A DNA stretch of 64,000 bases from Tubulanus polymorphus (taxonomy: Eukaryota; Nemertea; Palaeonemertea; Tubulaniformes; Tubulanidae). The position numbers were made by a program, and so were the translations under genes. The notes under the pieces were generated by a model. It ran no database searches, was not told the DNA's origin, and saw only the letters and a list, made by a program, of their open reading frames with translations. Location: NCBI RefSeq assembly GCF_964204645.1, contig NC_134025.1, positions 20,180,001-20,244,000 of the forward strand, written 5' to 3'. Every line of letters begins with the position of its first letter. The first letter of the stretch is position 1. This document shows, in pieces, positions 47,801 through 56,733 of the stretch.

Positions 47801-48188
47801 ACCAGGTGTCGCTAGTGTGTAGTACAACATCAACTACTGATCAACAGTCTGTAGAATTTAATCATCCCCCTTAAACGCCATTTTTACATTATATCGCATT
47901 TACTAAAGGAATTAAAGACCAATGAGGCTGAATTGACATCAGTGAAATCAATCATACTACTTTTCGAAATCTATTCGCCATTATTCAATGAAGTTTTCAA
48001 TTGTTGTGATTTTTCCGTGGTTTTACAAAAAAAAGGTGCAGCGCTGGTTGTCGTACCGTAGTCTGATGATAAAGGGACAAAGTAGTAGGACGCAACGTAG
48101 GGCTGTTGTCACTGTTGCCATCTTCAACAGGTCGCACATGAATGCAGCTATTTCCGAGAGGACAATCGACATCCAGCAAATGACTAGT
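28201..48188 (-). CDS. MAP3K8: MAP3K8 (Tpl-2/Cot)-like protein kinase, multi-exon, 5' end not found
   Basis: Minus-strand exons: 48027-48188 (possible duplicate), 47574-47648, 46103-46390, 45559-45711, 33482-33767, 32859-32980, 31550-31723, 30872-30992 and 28201-28388. All have GT-AG junctions with consistent phases, and the last seven give 443 aa. The pre-kinase part ([18 protein letters not shown]) and kinase words ([34 protein letters not shown]) look like MAP3K8, which activates MEK kinases downstream of Toll/TNF signals. The glycine loop is LDSGSYGQV and alpha-C is [15 protein letters not shown]. Oddities: [10 protein letters not shown] in place of HRDLKxxN, LADFRLAE in place of DFGLA, and a doubtful beta-3 lysine. 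The catalytic Asp and Asn are kept. It may be a weak kinase or pseudokinase. The start codon was not found. Confidence 0.75.
28894..29036. mobile_element. MITE of the GGGAGCG..ATTACGTA group, copy 1
   Basis: GGGAGCGTTCACAAATTACG then TTTTTCTGACCCCCTCCCCC. The copy at 30661-30789 carries the same body and, inverted, the same terminus. Confidence 0.5.
29104..29345. repeat. Dispersed repeat with a terminal hairpin and a CCG run
   Basis: ATGCCCCGGCTCAAATTTAG can fold onto TTGAGAGGGGGCAT, and a run of about ten CCG triplets sits at 29165-29194. The build (terminal GCCC/GGGC hairpin, then simple repeats, then GGGTCGATTCGATTCAAA) parallels the Helentron-like family directly to its right. Confidence 0.45.
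29384..30480 (+). mobile_element. Helentron-like non-autonomous element, copy 3
   Basis: AGCCCACTTGGGACTTTAGT to ..CCTGGAGCCCTAG, flanked by T on both sides. Three minisatellite units with CACCAGGCGGCGTTGAA-type words. Located in the intron before the kinase terminal exon. Confidence 0.65.
30661..30789. mobile_element. MITE of the GGGAGCG..ATTACGTA group, copy 2
   Basis: TACCTCCCTCAAAGTACATA at the left; GAGGTACGTAATTTGTGCAC then GCTCCCT at the right. Confidence 0.5.
30872..30992 (-). CDS. MAP3K8: MAP3K8-like C-lobe end exon
   Basis: 121 bp, phase 0 in and phase 1 out, with acceptor AAATTCAG and donor [26 protein letters not shown] then HPVFRLL matches the last kinase helix pattern (C..P..R..A..L..HP.F). 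Confidence 0.8.
31550..31723 (-). CDS. MAP3K8: MAP3K8-like C-lobe exon
   Basis: 58 codons, phase 0 on both sides. [20 protein letters not shown] is the alpha-F region of the kinase C-lobe. Donor GTAAGT. Confidence 0.85.
31985..32135. repeat. About 78-bp intronic repeat, two units
   Basis: GAGGATTCCACT...TGGCTAGTGAG...GTCACTAGTGTGTAGTAGGA and TATCAACCACTG. The same unit occurs at 33835-33900 and 47683-47840, all inside introns or the flank of this kinase gene. Confidence 0.6.
32150..32270. repeat. Unfilled copy of the IS3EU-like target repeat
   Basis: CCCTGATATAAGTCACATAT through AATATTTCATATCTCTTACT to AATGCTTAATAATGATAATA. It matches 16069-16152 joined to 20379-20450, with a single CATATC (32221-32226) where the other copy has two. 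Confidence 0.85.
32257..32296. repeat. (AAT)n microsatellite
   Basis: About 13 AAT triplets, which may be the tail of the preceding repeat. Confidence 0.8.
32403..32775. repeat. (TATG)n microsatellite, about 93 units
   Basis: An uninterrupted tetranucleotide run of about 370 bases in a kinase intron. All open frames over it are artefacts of the repeat. Confidence 0.98.
32776..32836. repeat. (TA)n microsatellite, about 30 units
   Basis: Directly continues the TATG run and ends about 20 bases before the kinase activation-segment exon. Confidence 0.97.
32859..32980 (-). CDS. MAP3K8: MAP3K8-like activation-segment exon
   Basis: 122 bp. [20 protein letters not shown] runs into YLAPEK (APE motif kept). 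Its donor GTAAAG lies about 20 bases from the TA/TATG microsatellite. Confidence 0.85.
33482..33767 (-). CDS. MAP3K8: MAP3K8-like alpha-C to catalytic-loop exon
   Basis: 286 bp, phase 0 in and phase 1 out. Contains [30 protein letters not shown] and [14 protein letters not shown]. The intron upstream of it is about 11.8 kb. Confidence 0.85.
33835..33900. repeat. About 78-bp intronic repeat, single unit
   Basis: GAGATTCCACTTGTGGCAAG then TGAGGATCCAC and GTGTGCATTAGGACAT. Same family as 31985-32135. Confidence 0.5.
34040..35028 (+). repeat. About 1-kb dispersed repeat, copy 2 (inverted relative to 25083-26104)
   Basis: GCCAGCCGTAGGCTGAGCCT at the left and AAAAGCTGACAGGCTGGCCA at the right, with the same internal order as copy 1. 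Confidence 0.7.
35380..35770. repeat. Tandem about 130-bp repeat with GGCCATCTTGAATTTCT
   Basis: Units carry CATCTTGAATTTCT, a GCACGATAC-like word and AATTCTTGATGCATTTTC. The same family occurs inverted at 46560-46860 (AAGAAATTCAAGATGGC). Of unknown origin. Confidence 0.5.
36641..40022. repeat. 1,417-bp tandem array, 2.4 copies
   Basis: Units begin CTCTTTCTAAAACTGTACAA at 36641, 38058 and 39475. The third stops after 548 bp at GTGGTCTGAGCTC (40022). Units are almost identical: unit 1 differs at cttggagtaag/cttgaagtaag, tttctaacgg/tttctaaagg and ggggcgaaaa/ggggcaaaaa, while units 2 and 3 agree at all three. It lies in the 11.8-kb kinase intron. No coding function was recognised. The A-B-A-B-A layout could also come from LTR-type recombination, but no TG..CA ends or primer site were seen. 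Confidence 0.92.
40023..41805. other. Intronic sequence without recognised features
   Basis: No exon was found on the kinase strand. A GC-richer patch at 41100-41440 includes a tRNA-like T-arm word on the minus strand (GGTTCGAATCCC near 41388), but no tRNA 5' half. Confidence 0.35.
41806..42140. repeat. About 118-bp tandem repeat rich in CGTACGTGA
   Basis: Units contain CCAATACCATTTTAAGTAC, CGTACGTGACTGTACGGTGA and CCACAGGTTAACCG. Three units. The inverted word ACCGTACAGTCACGTACAGG recurs near 42355. Confidence 0.65.
42236..42315 (+). repeat. tRNA-derived SINE head or tRNA pseudogene
   Basis: TGGCACAGTGGGTAAATCAC is A-box-like, and GGTTTCGAATCCC about 50 bases later is B-box-like. Spacing and order suit a tRNA-related polymerase III promoter. 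The acceptor stem does not pair well, so this is not a functional tRNA. Confidence 0.45.
43435..43984 (+). mobile_element. Helentron-like non-autonomous element, internally deleted copy
   Basis: AGCCCACTTGGGACTTTAGT to ..CTGGACCCCTAG, with T on both flanks. It lacks the minisatellite block present in longer copies. Confidence 0.65.
44321..45043. mobile_element. About 720-bp hAT-like TIR element
   Basis: CAGAGATGAGAATTCC at the left and GGCGTTCTCATCCCTG at the right are imperfect inverted ends, with TTAATA on both sides. The interior has a G run near 44421 and the hairpin GCGCCTTCGGCGCTCGC also seen at 11690. No transposase. Confidence 0.6.
45559..45711 (-). CDS. MAP3K8: MAP3K8-like glycine-loop exon
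   Basis: 51 codons, phase 0 on both sides. Encodes [18 protein letters not shown]. Past that point the annotated frame gives [11 protein letters not shown], while the +1 frame gives [10 protein letters not shown], a classical VAVK-like beta-3 strand (see findings). Confidence 0.72.
46103..46390 (-). CDS. MAP3K8: MAP3K8-like pre-kinase exon
   Basis: 96 codons, phase 0 on both sides. Contains [18 protein letters not shown] and [14 protein letters not shown], similar in layout to the segment before the kinase domain in vertebrate MAP3K8. Confidence 0.75.
46560..46860. repeat. Tandem about 130-bp repeat, inverted family member of 35380-35770
   Basis: AAGAAATTCAAGATGGCAAG, AAGAAATTCATATGGCTGCC and CCTCAATCCTCACACTGAG-type words, two to three units, in the intron between kinase exons 47574-47648 and 46103-46390. 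Confidence 0.5.
47574..47648 (-). CDS. MAP3K8: MAP3K8-like N-terminal exon, acidic
   Basis: 25 codons between acceptor TGTGTAG and donor GTGAGA, phase 0 on both sides. It encodes an acidic segment, [16 protein letters not shown]. Accepted because both junctions and phases fit. Confidence 0.5.
47683..47840. repeat. About 78-bp intronic repeat, two units
   Basis: TGTGGCAAGTGAGGGTCCAC..GTGTAGTAGGACACCAACTA and AGTGGCAAGTAGGGTCTACC..GTGTAGTACAACATCAACTA. Same family as 31985-32135. Confidence 0.6.
48027..48188 (-). CDS. MAP3K8: Possible duplicated N-terminal exon of the MAP3K8-like gene
   Basis: 54 codons after acceptor TTTTTTTTTCAG, with possible donor GTAAAAC, phase 0 on both sides. [22 protein letters not shown] resembles [22 protein letters not shown] in the exon at 46103-46390, and the nucleotide sequences also look alike. 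It could be an alternative exon or a decaying duplicate. Confidence 0.45.
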
Positions 48189-48345
48189 CTGAAAAAAAAA
48201 TTTCAATATAGCTGCAAAGCACAATTACTGGTTTTCTGCATTATATTATGTTAGTCAGAAAATAACCAATTAATCATATATGCCATAAAAATACTTAGAT
48301 TTTCAGAATGTTAAAACATTTCTGTAACTATCCCGTAACTACTTA

Positions 48346-48400
48346 GTCTGAATACCAGTCGTTGTTACGGTTCCCTACAACTGTTTCAGGAACAACGGCT
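48346..48400. repeat. Short dispersed repeat shared with 15365-15420
   Basis: GTCTGAATACCAGTCGTTGT then TACGGTTCCCTACAACTGTT; a diverged copy. Confidence 0.5.
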
Positions 48401-48480
48401 AGGTACTAGACTAGTAACTACTCAGAGTTGTTTTTTTTTTCAAATAATAAAAAGAACAAGACATTTCTAAAACCACGGGT

Positions 48481-48842
48481 CTAGGGATACCGTTTCCACT
48501 TGGCAGCAGTTTGAAATACTCAACAATGTTATAATAGCAGTATTCAATGCCCCTGGTGACCATATACAAATATACATTAGCGACACAAGTATACATGATC
48601 GGGATCAAGATAATTGAAGCATCTTCAAAATTTCCCTTGAAAACTTCAAAAATGTTAAAAAAGCCATTTCGACAAACAAAATGGCCACAAGTCAGCCATC
48701 TTGATTCTGACATGGGCCAGTTTTTGAGTTGTCTATTGTAGGGTACATTATAAACAGAATATCAAGATAATTCCTTGAAGCGTCAGAAAAAAACTTCCCA
48801 AATTGACTGGACGTCCACCGGACAAAAGCCGTGGTGTGGGCT
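48481..48842 (-). mobile_element. Diverged Helentron-like copy
   Basis: On the minus strand it ends ..CCAAGTGGAAACGGTATCCC plus TAG. The internal words (GATGGCTGACTTG, CTTGATATTC) match the family. Short and old. Confidence 0.5.
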
Positions 48843-49410
48843 AAGAAAGATTTGAAAGTTCTAAATAATTAGAAAGAGACATAGGCAAAGACAAAGTCCT
48901 ATGACCTACAGACTGCATATTGATGTTTTTGATAGAAGCGAATTTCGTGTTCCTGTTCATCTATTCTGTAAACTACGTCCGATTAACGTAAACCTTCTTT
49001 CTCAAACGCAATGACAACTTTATTGAAACAGTTCCAGACTGACACTGACAGCAGTACGACACTTCGAACTTAGTGAGGTTTCTAAAAAGATACAGGAAAC
49101 TGCAACTGGTCAACATGTACAAAATACCACCTGGATATTTAGCAGGAGTAGAAAGCCAAGTACTTACTACTATTTTCTGAATGCTTTACCTTTACTTCGA
49201 AAACGAACTGATATTCATCATTGGGAAAACCCAAAAGCTACTTTCGTTTTAACAGCTGAAAGTGGCAGCACTTACCTACGTACGGAAGTGTCCTGAGGAC
49301 ATTAAAATAATGCAAAATAAAAAAAACAAAAAATCCTATTTTTGAATCAAAGCATCCTATTTGTGAATAAAGAAATTCTATTTTTGAATAAAATAAATCT
49401 TATTTTTTAA

Positions 49411-49560
49411 CTAGGGGTCCAGGGAAACCATATATATGCCACTTAAGAAGTGGTTTCAGATGCTGAACATGCGATCTAACGATTTTAATATTCAACGCCC
49501 CCTGGTGATACTACTTAAACCAATGACCTTGATAATCACCACAATCGTCAAGTCACAACA
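49411..49560 (-). mobile_element. 3' fragment of a Helentron-like copy
   Basis: CTAGGGGTCCAGGGAAACCA preceded by A (T on the element strand), followed by one CGCCCCCTGGTG unit, then unrelated sequence. Confidence 0.5.
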
Positions 49561-49620
49561 GTCATAGAACGGGTTTGGCTATTCTGATGACAGGATCATG
49601 TTTCGTCAATCAGTAATAGA

Positions 49621-50602
49621 CTAGTTTTCGTTTTCGACGTTTATATATGATTGGTATTGATCAACTCTGAACCAGCTGTCGTATAGGAAGATCGTGTCAG
49701 TGAATATGGAGTGTTCTAGCACAGGAACGACATAAAGTAAGGAACAATTTGGAGAACGTACTCGTGAGTTGTACACTTTGTTTGGTTTAAGGTCGAGAGG
49801 AGGGCAAAACTGCCAACACAGCGTATTTGTGATTGTGATAATCAAAGAACTTGTGGTGAGAGAATAAATAGCCTTGGAGGCCTGTTGAAATTGGTTACGG
49901 TCAATGGTCGGCCCGGTAGCGTATTGTACTAATAATATCAGAACTGCACACCGATTGCGCACCGTTTGCAATGATGGTGGAGAGTTTCTAGGGTCTGCAA
50001 CGAAGACTTCAAAGCAGACCCTCAATCCTTGATTCAGAAGTGTAAATTATTATTTTGAATTCGATGTATTCCTCCTAAGATGTCTTGTTTTACGATTTTA
50101 TCTGAAAAAGACGAATAAATTAATTGACATGGATATTGAATATTAAATGTGTTTATTGTGGAAAAGATCCTCTGTGAATTATTTGAAAGGAATTTTTCAC
50201 AAAATTTCACAGGAGGAAATCGCAGAGGGTAGATATTGAAATACAAGTGGATGAGACTAGGAACATTTAAAGCGCTTGATGACACGGTCGAGACGGGCAA
50301 GGTCTGGCGATATATGAAAGTATAAAATAGGAAATTCTTAGTAGCAGCTGAAATGATGATTTGGTACATGATCCTGAGACATAGAAATGGTCAAACCCGT
50401 TTTGGCGTGATAAATGGTTGGACAACGATCAGTGAAACTTCCCAACAAATCTGAGAAGTTAACTAGATTTTTTTGGACTTCATTGAAAAGATCGAATGAG
50501 GAAATCGCCTCCAATATCAACATAAGTAAAAATTCAGGATGCGATATAAACAATTTCCCGTCGAGATTTCCTCCCAGAAATTATGTATATTTACAAGTTA
50601 AA
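49621..50602 (-). other. Unassigned open frames, possible retropseudogene
   Basis: Three adjoining minus-strand frames (50338-50553, 50034-50369 and 49621-50025). The last contains RVCFEVFVADPRN and, later, KPNKVYNSRVRSPNCS and TDTIFLYDSW. That order very weakly recalls the Rel-homology dimerisation region, but the match is too poor to name. No introns were evident. It sits between a Helentron-like fragment and a LINE. Confidence 0.2.
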
Positions 50603-50744
50603 GCTTTAGACTAATTTTAAATATAATTTTAAATAAATCACACGAGCTTAATCATTTTGGGTTCTAAAAAATAAAATAAACTTTCTTTAAATATCTCAAA
50701 CCGTTTTTCTAAAAACGACCCCTATCGGCCCGGGACATTTACTT

Positions 50745-53700
50745 AATAATATTTATTTATTTATTTCGCCATGTACATATGCAGTATAAATGATATATAG
50801 ATTATAAACAATTTACATACATACGAGGCTGGATGCTTGGAAAGCCAATGGAGGCTGTGTCCTGTAGGGATCCAAGCACCCAGAAAAAAAATTCAAAATT
50901 TAATGAAATTAGGTAGAATGAGGGTGAAATGGAAACGCGAAATGGGAGTAATCTGTCCGCTGTAGAAGTTTTAGATACATCAGTTTGATTCATTAACTTC
51001 AAAGAATTGTGCTTTAAATGACTTAAGACCAGAATTGGATTTGGGTTCAATAGCCATTAATTTCCTTAAATCTGTTTATTAGAGTGTGGACTGTTGGAGC
51101 ATTTTTGATTGAGGAATTTTGAGTTTGCCAGATAATTGGTATTTTTCCAAGAACAGATCTATTATATAAACTTGATGAATAGGCAGCAACTCTCGGATAG
51201 TCTCTTTGTCTAGTATTATAGTTGTGGTTGAATGAGTTTTTTTGAAAGATAGCAAGAATGGGCCGAGGAAGGCTAGTTTTAGTATATCTATAGCCAGTTT
51301 TAACCAATTCCAGTTTATTCAAGTCGTCAAGCTTCAAGATTTTCATAGATTTGAATAATGGATTAGATGGTGCTCGGGAAGTAGAGTTGAAAATCGTTCG
51401 TACTGCTCGCTTCTGTAATTTGAATAAGTGGTCTAAATTTTTCTTTGTTATGAGTGGAGCCCACAAATTCAGACAATACATTAAGTGACTATGCACATAA
51501 CTGAAATAGAAAATCTTCTTTATCCATTGTGGAACAAAATTTTTTTATACATCTAATCAAATACAGGTTTTGTTGATTTTTGAAATTATACTTCGGACAT
51601 GCTCTTCAAAAGTTAAGTTCTCGTCAATATTAAGTCCTAGTAAAGTAAAGCTAGTCACCCTCTTTATTGTGTCATTTCCAAATTTTAGTTCTATATCGTC
51701 GAAATTTACTTTAAACGAACGTGGTTTAAATAGCATATATGCTGTTTTGCTGATATTCAGGGTTAATTTATTAGCTTTAAACCAGTCAATAATAGAAATT
51801 AAGTCAGATTTGACATTTTGCACAAGTAATCTCAAGTTTTTTTCACTTGCTACTAGTGTACTGTCATCTGCAAAAAGAATAGATTTACAATACTTTAGGG
51901 ACCCCGACAAATCATTTGTATAAATAATAAAAAGCAGTGGCCCTAAAATTGAGCCCTGTGGTATTCCATAGTCGAAATTTTTAATACGAGACTTAGAATT
52001 TCTAAATTCAACAAACATTTTTCGATTTTTCAGGTAACTTGTGAACCATTTTAGGGCTGTTCCCCGAATTCCAAGATATGATAGTTTAGATAAAAGAATG
52101 TCAATGTCTAGTGAATCGAATGCTTTCGAAAGATCTAAATATATACTTAACATAAATTGTTTAGAATCAATAGTGTCTATGGCATGACTCAAGAATTCTT
52201 ATAGGGCATCGCAGGTCGAGTGATTTTCTCTAAATCCGTATTGACTTGGATAAAGTAAACTAAATCTTTTAATGAAAGTATATAGCCGTTTGTGTACTAT
52301 TCTTTCAAGAACTTTTGATAAAACTGGCAAAAGAGAAATAGGTCTGTAATTATTCATATCGTCCTTACTTTTATTTTTGTATATAGGAATAACTTTGGCA
52401 ATTTTCATGCTGGTAGGGAAGTGACCTTCAGCCATTGACTTATTGACAGTAAGTGGTTCAGCTATTTCATGGCCAATGGACCTGATCAAAATATTGTTCA
52501 AATCATCGTGTCCACAGCTGGATTTACTTGGGAGATTGTGAATAACTTTTAATACCTCGTTAGGATCTGTGGGGAAGAGAAAAATAGAAGATTCATTACG
52601 GTTTCGAAGATATTTGTCAAAAGATTTATTTGAAATGGGAATTTTTGAGGCGTACGATTTACCCAATGTACTAAAAAAATCATTGAATGAATTACTTATT
52701 TCAAGTGGTTCATTGATAACCCTCCCACTCACAGTAAATGAATCGGAAGTAATACTGGTTTTATCATTTTGTTTCCCAATGATTATTTTTAAGAAGCTCC
52801 AAAGTTGTTTGGCATTATCTTTATATGTTAGAATTCTTTTGCCGTAATATGCCTTTTTAGCTCGACGTTTGATGTAGTTCAGATTATTACGATAATTTAA
52901 ATACGCGATGTAACGAGGATCGGTTTTATTTAAGCCAATGACTTTTCTATAGATTCTATCTTTCTTTTTGGTAGCTTTACATAAGCCTGTTGTCATCCAT
53001 GGCTCAATGATAACAGTTTTTTTTTATAGGTGTTTGATATACAGGGGGAAATGTCATCTAATACAGTTTTAATGTTTTCAATGATATGATTGTATCCCTC
53101 TTCGCTACTTAGATTATTAATTTGGTTCCAGTCCTTTCTCAAAAGGGAATTTCTGATATGAAAAATTTTTTTTTCAGATAGATCTCTATAAGTATATTGA
53201 TGAGTAATTGTTTTAGAGGTATGATTTTTAAGTTTAATAGATACAAGGCACGGTAGGTGATCAGATAAGTGTGATGTCAAGATGAAACTCTCATAATCCA
53301 ATAACTCATGAGATAGATAAATATTGTCAATTAGAGTAGCTGTTGAATGAGTGATGCGAGTTGGCTTAGTTATTGTTGGCAGAAGATTATGATCAAAATT
53401 ATGTATCATCAAAATTATTATCAAACTTATCAAAATTGGAGAAATTCCGCTGTATTTCTGTGACAGTTGGTTTTTATTAGGTCTAGATTTTGATCCATTC
53501 CTAAAATCTTCAATTTATTTTCTAATTCAATTTTATCCAATAATGAATTATAGTCATCTATGAATTCAAGCCCACTTGTACCTGGAACTCTATAAATTTC
53601 ACCAATTATGAAGTTTTTGTTATTCGGTCTAGAAATTTCAATGATACAGGATTCAAAATGGCCTTCTTTGAAAATTGTTAAGTCGTCTCTGATTTTGGAG

Positions 53701-53990
53701 TTATATTTATTACTAACAAAAATTGCAACACCACCTCTCTTTCCTGACTTTCTATGTTTCTCGTAGAGTTTATAACCGGGAATGGTAAATAGATCTGAAT
53801 TTTGGTCATCCATGAAGGTTTCACACAGGAGTAATATGTCGATTTCGCAATTTGATTTTTTACAGGTTTCTAATAAGAGTTTAAGGTCGTTTATTTTTGC
53901 TGGAATACTGTGTATATTTAAATGAATTATGTTAAGATTTCCATGGGTTTCATAGTGAAATATATCATGCGCTTCAATGTATTGATACAC
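50745..53990 (-). pseudogene. Non-LTR retrotransposon (CR1/Jockey group), 5'-truncated and broken
   Basis: The minus strand reads in order: AP endonuclease (HLNIHSIPAKINDL; LLLCETFMDD; KRGGVAIFVSNKY; LGMDQNLDLI; LTSHLSDHLPC), reverse transcriptase (NNYRPISLLPVLSKVLERIV; YGFRENHST; LDLSKAFDSLD; GIPQGSILGPLLFIIYTNDL; FADDSTLVAS) and a C-terminal SHLMYCLNLWAPL...LQKRAVRTIF segment. Frames change near 53431 and 52994, and in-frame stops lie near 52200 and 51557. A TTTATTTATTTATTT stretch at 50750-50765 is probably the 3' tail. ORF1 is missing. The clade is approximate. Confidence 0.85.
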
Positions 53991-55900
53991 CGGTCACAAT
54001 CCTCTCCTTAATCGTTGAATATAAAAACGTAAAGATCGGTCCCTGGCGAGAGAACGTGTCCGTGCACAAACCCAAATAATCAAACTAAAATGCCGAAATT
54101 CTGATTGAATATAATAATAATAATATAGATTTTATTTACCTTGATGATAGTAATAACTCCAGATAGTACACAGTCCAATTCCTAACTCCAAATTCCTATT
54201 GTACACTACTGTTGGTAACCCGTCTTAACTCTGGTATTTCCACCCAAACCTCAAGTATCTCTAACGAGCGTCCCTGGTAAGTCTGCTTTCTCAAGACTGC
54301 GGGCCTTTTTTATAGAAAAGATCGACATTCCTAGAATGCCGACTCTCCCGTTCGACTTTTGGCAAGGAGCAGCAACCTAGCTGTCATGACGGTTTTGGAC
54401 ATGTAGAATTAGCCTTAATGATTCGCTAATCTAAAATTATTTGAGAAACTGATTTGCCAAAGTAACTTTTCTTTCCAACCCTCCTGTCATAACGCGCTTT
54501 GATTTACTCACTCCCTACTCATCATCGTTGAGAGAGCAGCTATTCTCTACGAGTTACCAACAGACATGTACACCAACAGAAACCTTAGAGAGCTAGTATT
54601 GATATTTGCCACAATTAAACTTCCATAAAACTTAAGCGATTATAAAGGTCTTGTCCTTAATTAACATCCAGGATACTTAATTTAGATATATTTTCAAAAC
54701 TTAGTTTTCACCTAGATTATGGAACAAACTCATCGTTTCTTTTTCCAATCAACAATAGTAAACTTTTGATTCAGAAATACAATGTAATTAATTATCAAAT
54801 CTAAAATCATTCTATACTTATTATACCAATTTTCATTTATAATTTAACTAACTCTATAATACTACAGGATAAAGCAAAACAACCATGTCTCCCTATACTT
54901 CCGGTTCTTCCTTTTATAGAAAGTAGTCGGGAGTATCAAGAAGTAACAGCGAGATCCCTGCACAAACCACACTATCAAAGCACCTCATCGTTCCGACCCA
55001 ACCAATTACGTCTATCCTTAAGTTTTTTAAAAATAATTCTGAATGTTTGCCAGATATCGACGCACAAGAACCGAGGAAGAATTATTTTTACCCCTGGCTG
55101 ATTTATTGTCAGCGCTGGTAGATCAAAGCATCAAACAACAACTTGCACACATCGTTTGCTGTCTGATACCCATAAAGAAACCACCAACGTAAACAAAAAC
55201 CATCATTACAGACATTCTTTAGTTACTACGGAATCTTGCTGCGGATCATCACTCCCTATCCAGTTTAAATTTCGTCCCGAAATTTTGAATTTAAACCAAC
55301 TCGTGAATATCCCGCTGATACCTCTAGAACAAATCCTGAAAAAGAACATTAGTAAACAATTCATTATAACGAGTAACGAGTTTGACACTACAACGCATAT
55401 TAAAGTTCATGATATAGTATATCATAAAACCGCATTTAAAGTTCCGGATACCCAATCGGAAAAAAGTTCATTCGAGACCGCTGTCCCCGCACACTAAACA
55501 CTCGAAAGTTAAGCACAAAACAGTTCACAGTTTGAGTTTAGAATTTACCGCGAAGTGACGCAACAGCTACCAGACACAACAAGGTACGTCATGGACGGAC
55601 GAATGACGTCATCCACCGCAGTTCCTCGAAGCGCGTACTGCTACGTTGATAGTACGGCAAAACGCATTCATGTTCAGCTGATACTTGCTCGCTATTCATA
55701 GACGCTATAGTACTACGGTTACTATATCGGAGTCTTTTCTCCACAGTTACTATAGAAACGGAACAGTAATGTATTCGCATCTTACGGCTTGAGCGAACAA
55801 CATTCCATCGAATGTTAATGGAACTACAAGGGAGCCATCTTGAACACACTCGGCTTTACTCCGCTAAAATGTCTACGGAAATTATCACTTTTCTTCATAT
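53991..55900. other. Flank or LTR region of the Ty3/gypsy element, no gene recognised
   Basis: Noncoding. The 3' LTR of the minus-strand retroelement should end somewhere in this stretch, but its partner LTR is outside the window, so the border cannot be fixed. A 113-codon open frame at 55156-55497 has no recognisable features. Confidence 0.4.
55604..55611. promoter_or_regulatory. CRE/ATF palindrome TGACGTCA
   Basis: A perfect cAMP-response element core, within the region where the element's LTR promoter could lie. Another half site (TACGTCA) is about 20 bases to the left. Confidence 0.35.
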
Positions 55901-56208
55901 TTCGTATCGCATTGGCCAGGTGTCTTTGTCCACCCTTCATCACTTAAGTTTGTGAGTATATAACAGGTCTTCGAGAGTGACAAACACCACTAACAATGGC
56001 CAGAATCGCATGACTAATCATCGAGCATGATTCCATCCGGTTAAAACCAACGCCCAAAGTTCGCTGTTGTACGTCGTATATTCGCTCCGTTTCTTTGTTA
56101 TTTGACGAATCGGCAAATTAATATCACTCATCTCGACCAGAGCATACCAGTTGTTGGTTTATCATACTATCAGTTGCGTCGAATAGAGTCTCAGGATACC
56201 TCCCAACA

Positions 56209-56230
56209 AGTCCCCATCTCCATATGGTCA
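56209..56230 (-). promoter_or_regulatory. Candidate polypurine tract and LTR start
   Basis: On the minus strand ATGGAGATGGGGACT is followed by TGTTGGGAGG. A purine tract next to TGT is the usual junction at the start of a 3' LTR. An alternative purine tract, AGAAAAGGAAGAG followed by TTATG, lies near 56387-56402. Neither can be confirmed without the other LTR. Confidence 0.35.
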
Positions 56231-56506
56231 CTATCAGGGGGGTACCCGTCGACATCTATTGCGGTTGACAGAAGAAGGCATTCTTCCATCAAGGTGCTGT
56301 CATATCTCGACGGTCCCATCTTCACACATCCGATAAGGGTACCTTACAATCAAATAAAAACACAGAGATTATATAAAAATTTCATAACTCTTCCTTTTCT
56401 ATCTGACAATTAACAACTTCTACTCAGACTACGGATAATAAACACTGGAGATTATTGATATTACGGCGATAGGCCAATAACACGACAGTTAAACCTATAA
56501 TCTATG

Positions 56507-56512
56507 TTTATT
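56507..56512 (-). promoter_or_regulatory. AATAAA downstream of env
   Basis: Possible polyadenylation signal about 220 bases after the env stop codon, on the minus strand. Confidence 0.25.
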
Positions 56513-56733
56513 TTATGGTTGTCTTTATCTCACATAACTTAAAGGCTTAATAGTACTTATTCCTAATATATCTGTGTTTCATCATCATATAATAACAACT
56601 TTCCGACAATTTTGCAGGACATATGCATCCTGACCTTATTACTGATTAAATTATACTTACGTCAAATCCAATGAGGGCATTCGAACACCCTTATTCAGAA
56701 TAGCTATTCTTAAATAGCTTTCAAATACTGCCC

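Noticed and set aside
49621..50025. Rel-homology (NF-kB) domain
   Set aside because: Only scattered words resemble it (RVCFEVF, VYNSR, IFLYDS). The order and intervening sequence do not hold up, so it is left unassigned.
53991..55500. Extra gene between the LINE and the retroelement
   Set aside because: The open frame at 55156-55497 has no domain, no convincing splice signals, and probably lies in LTR or flank sequence.
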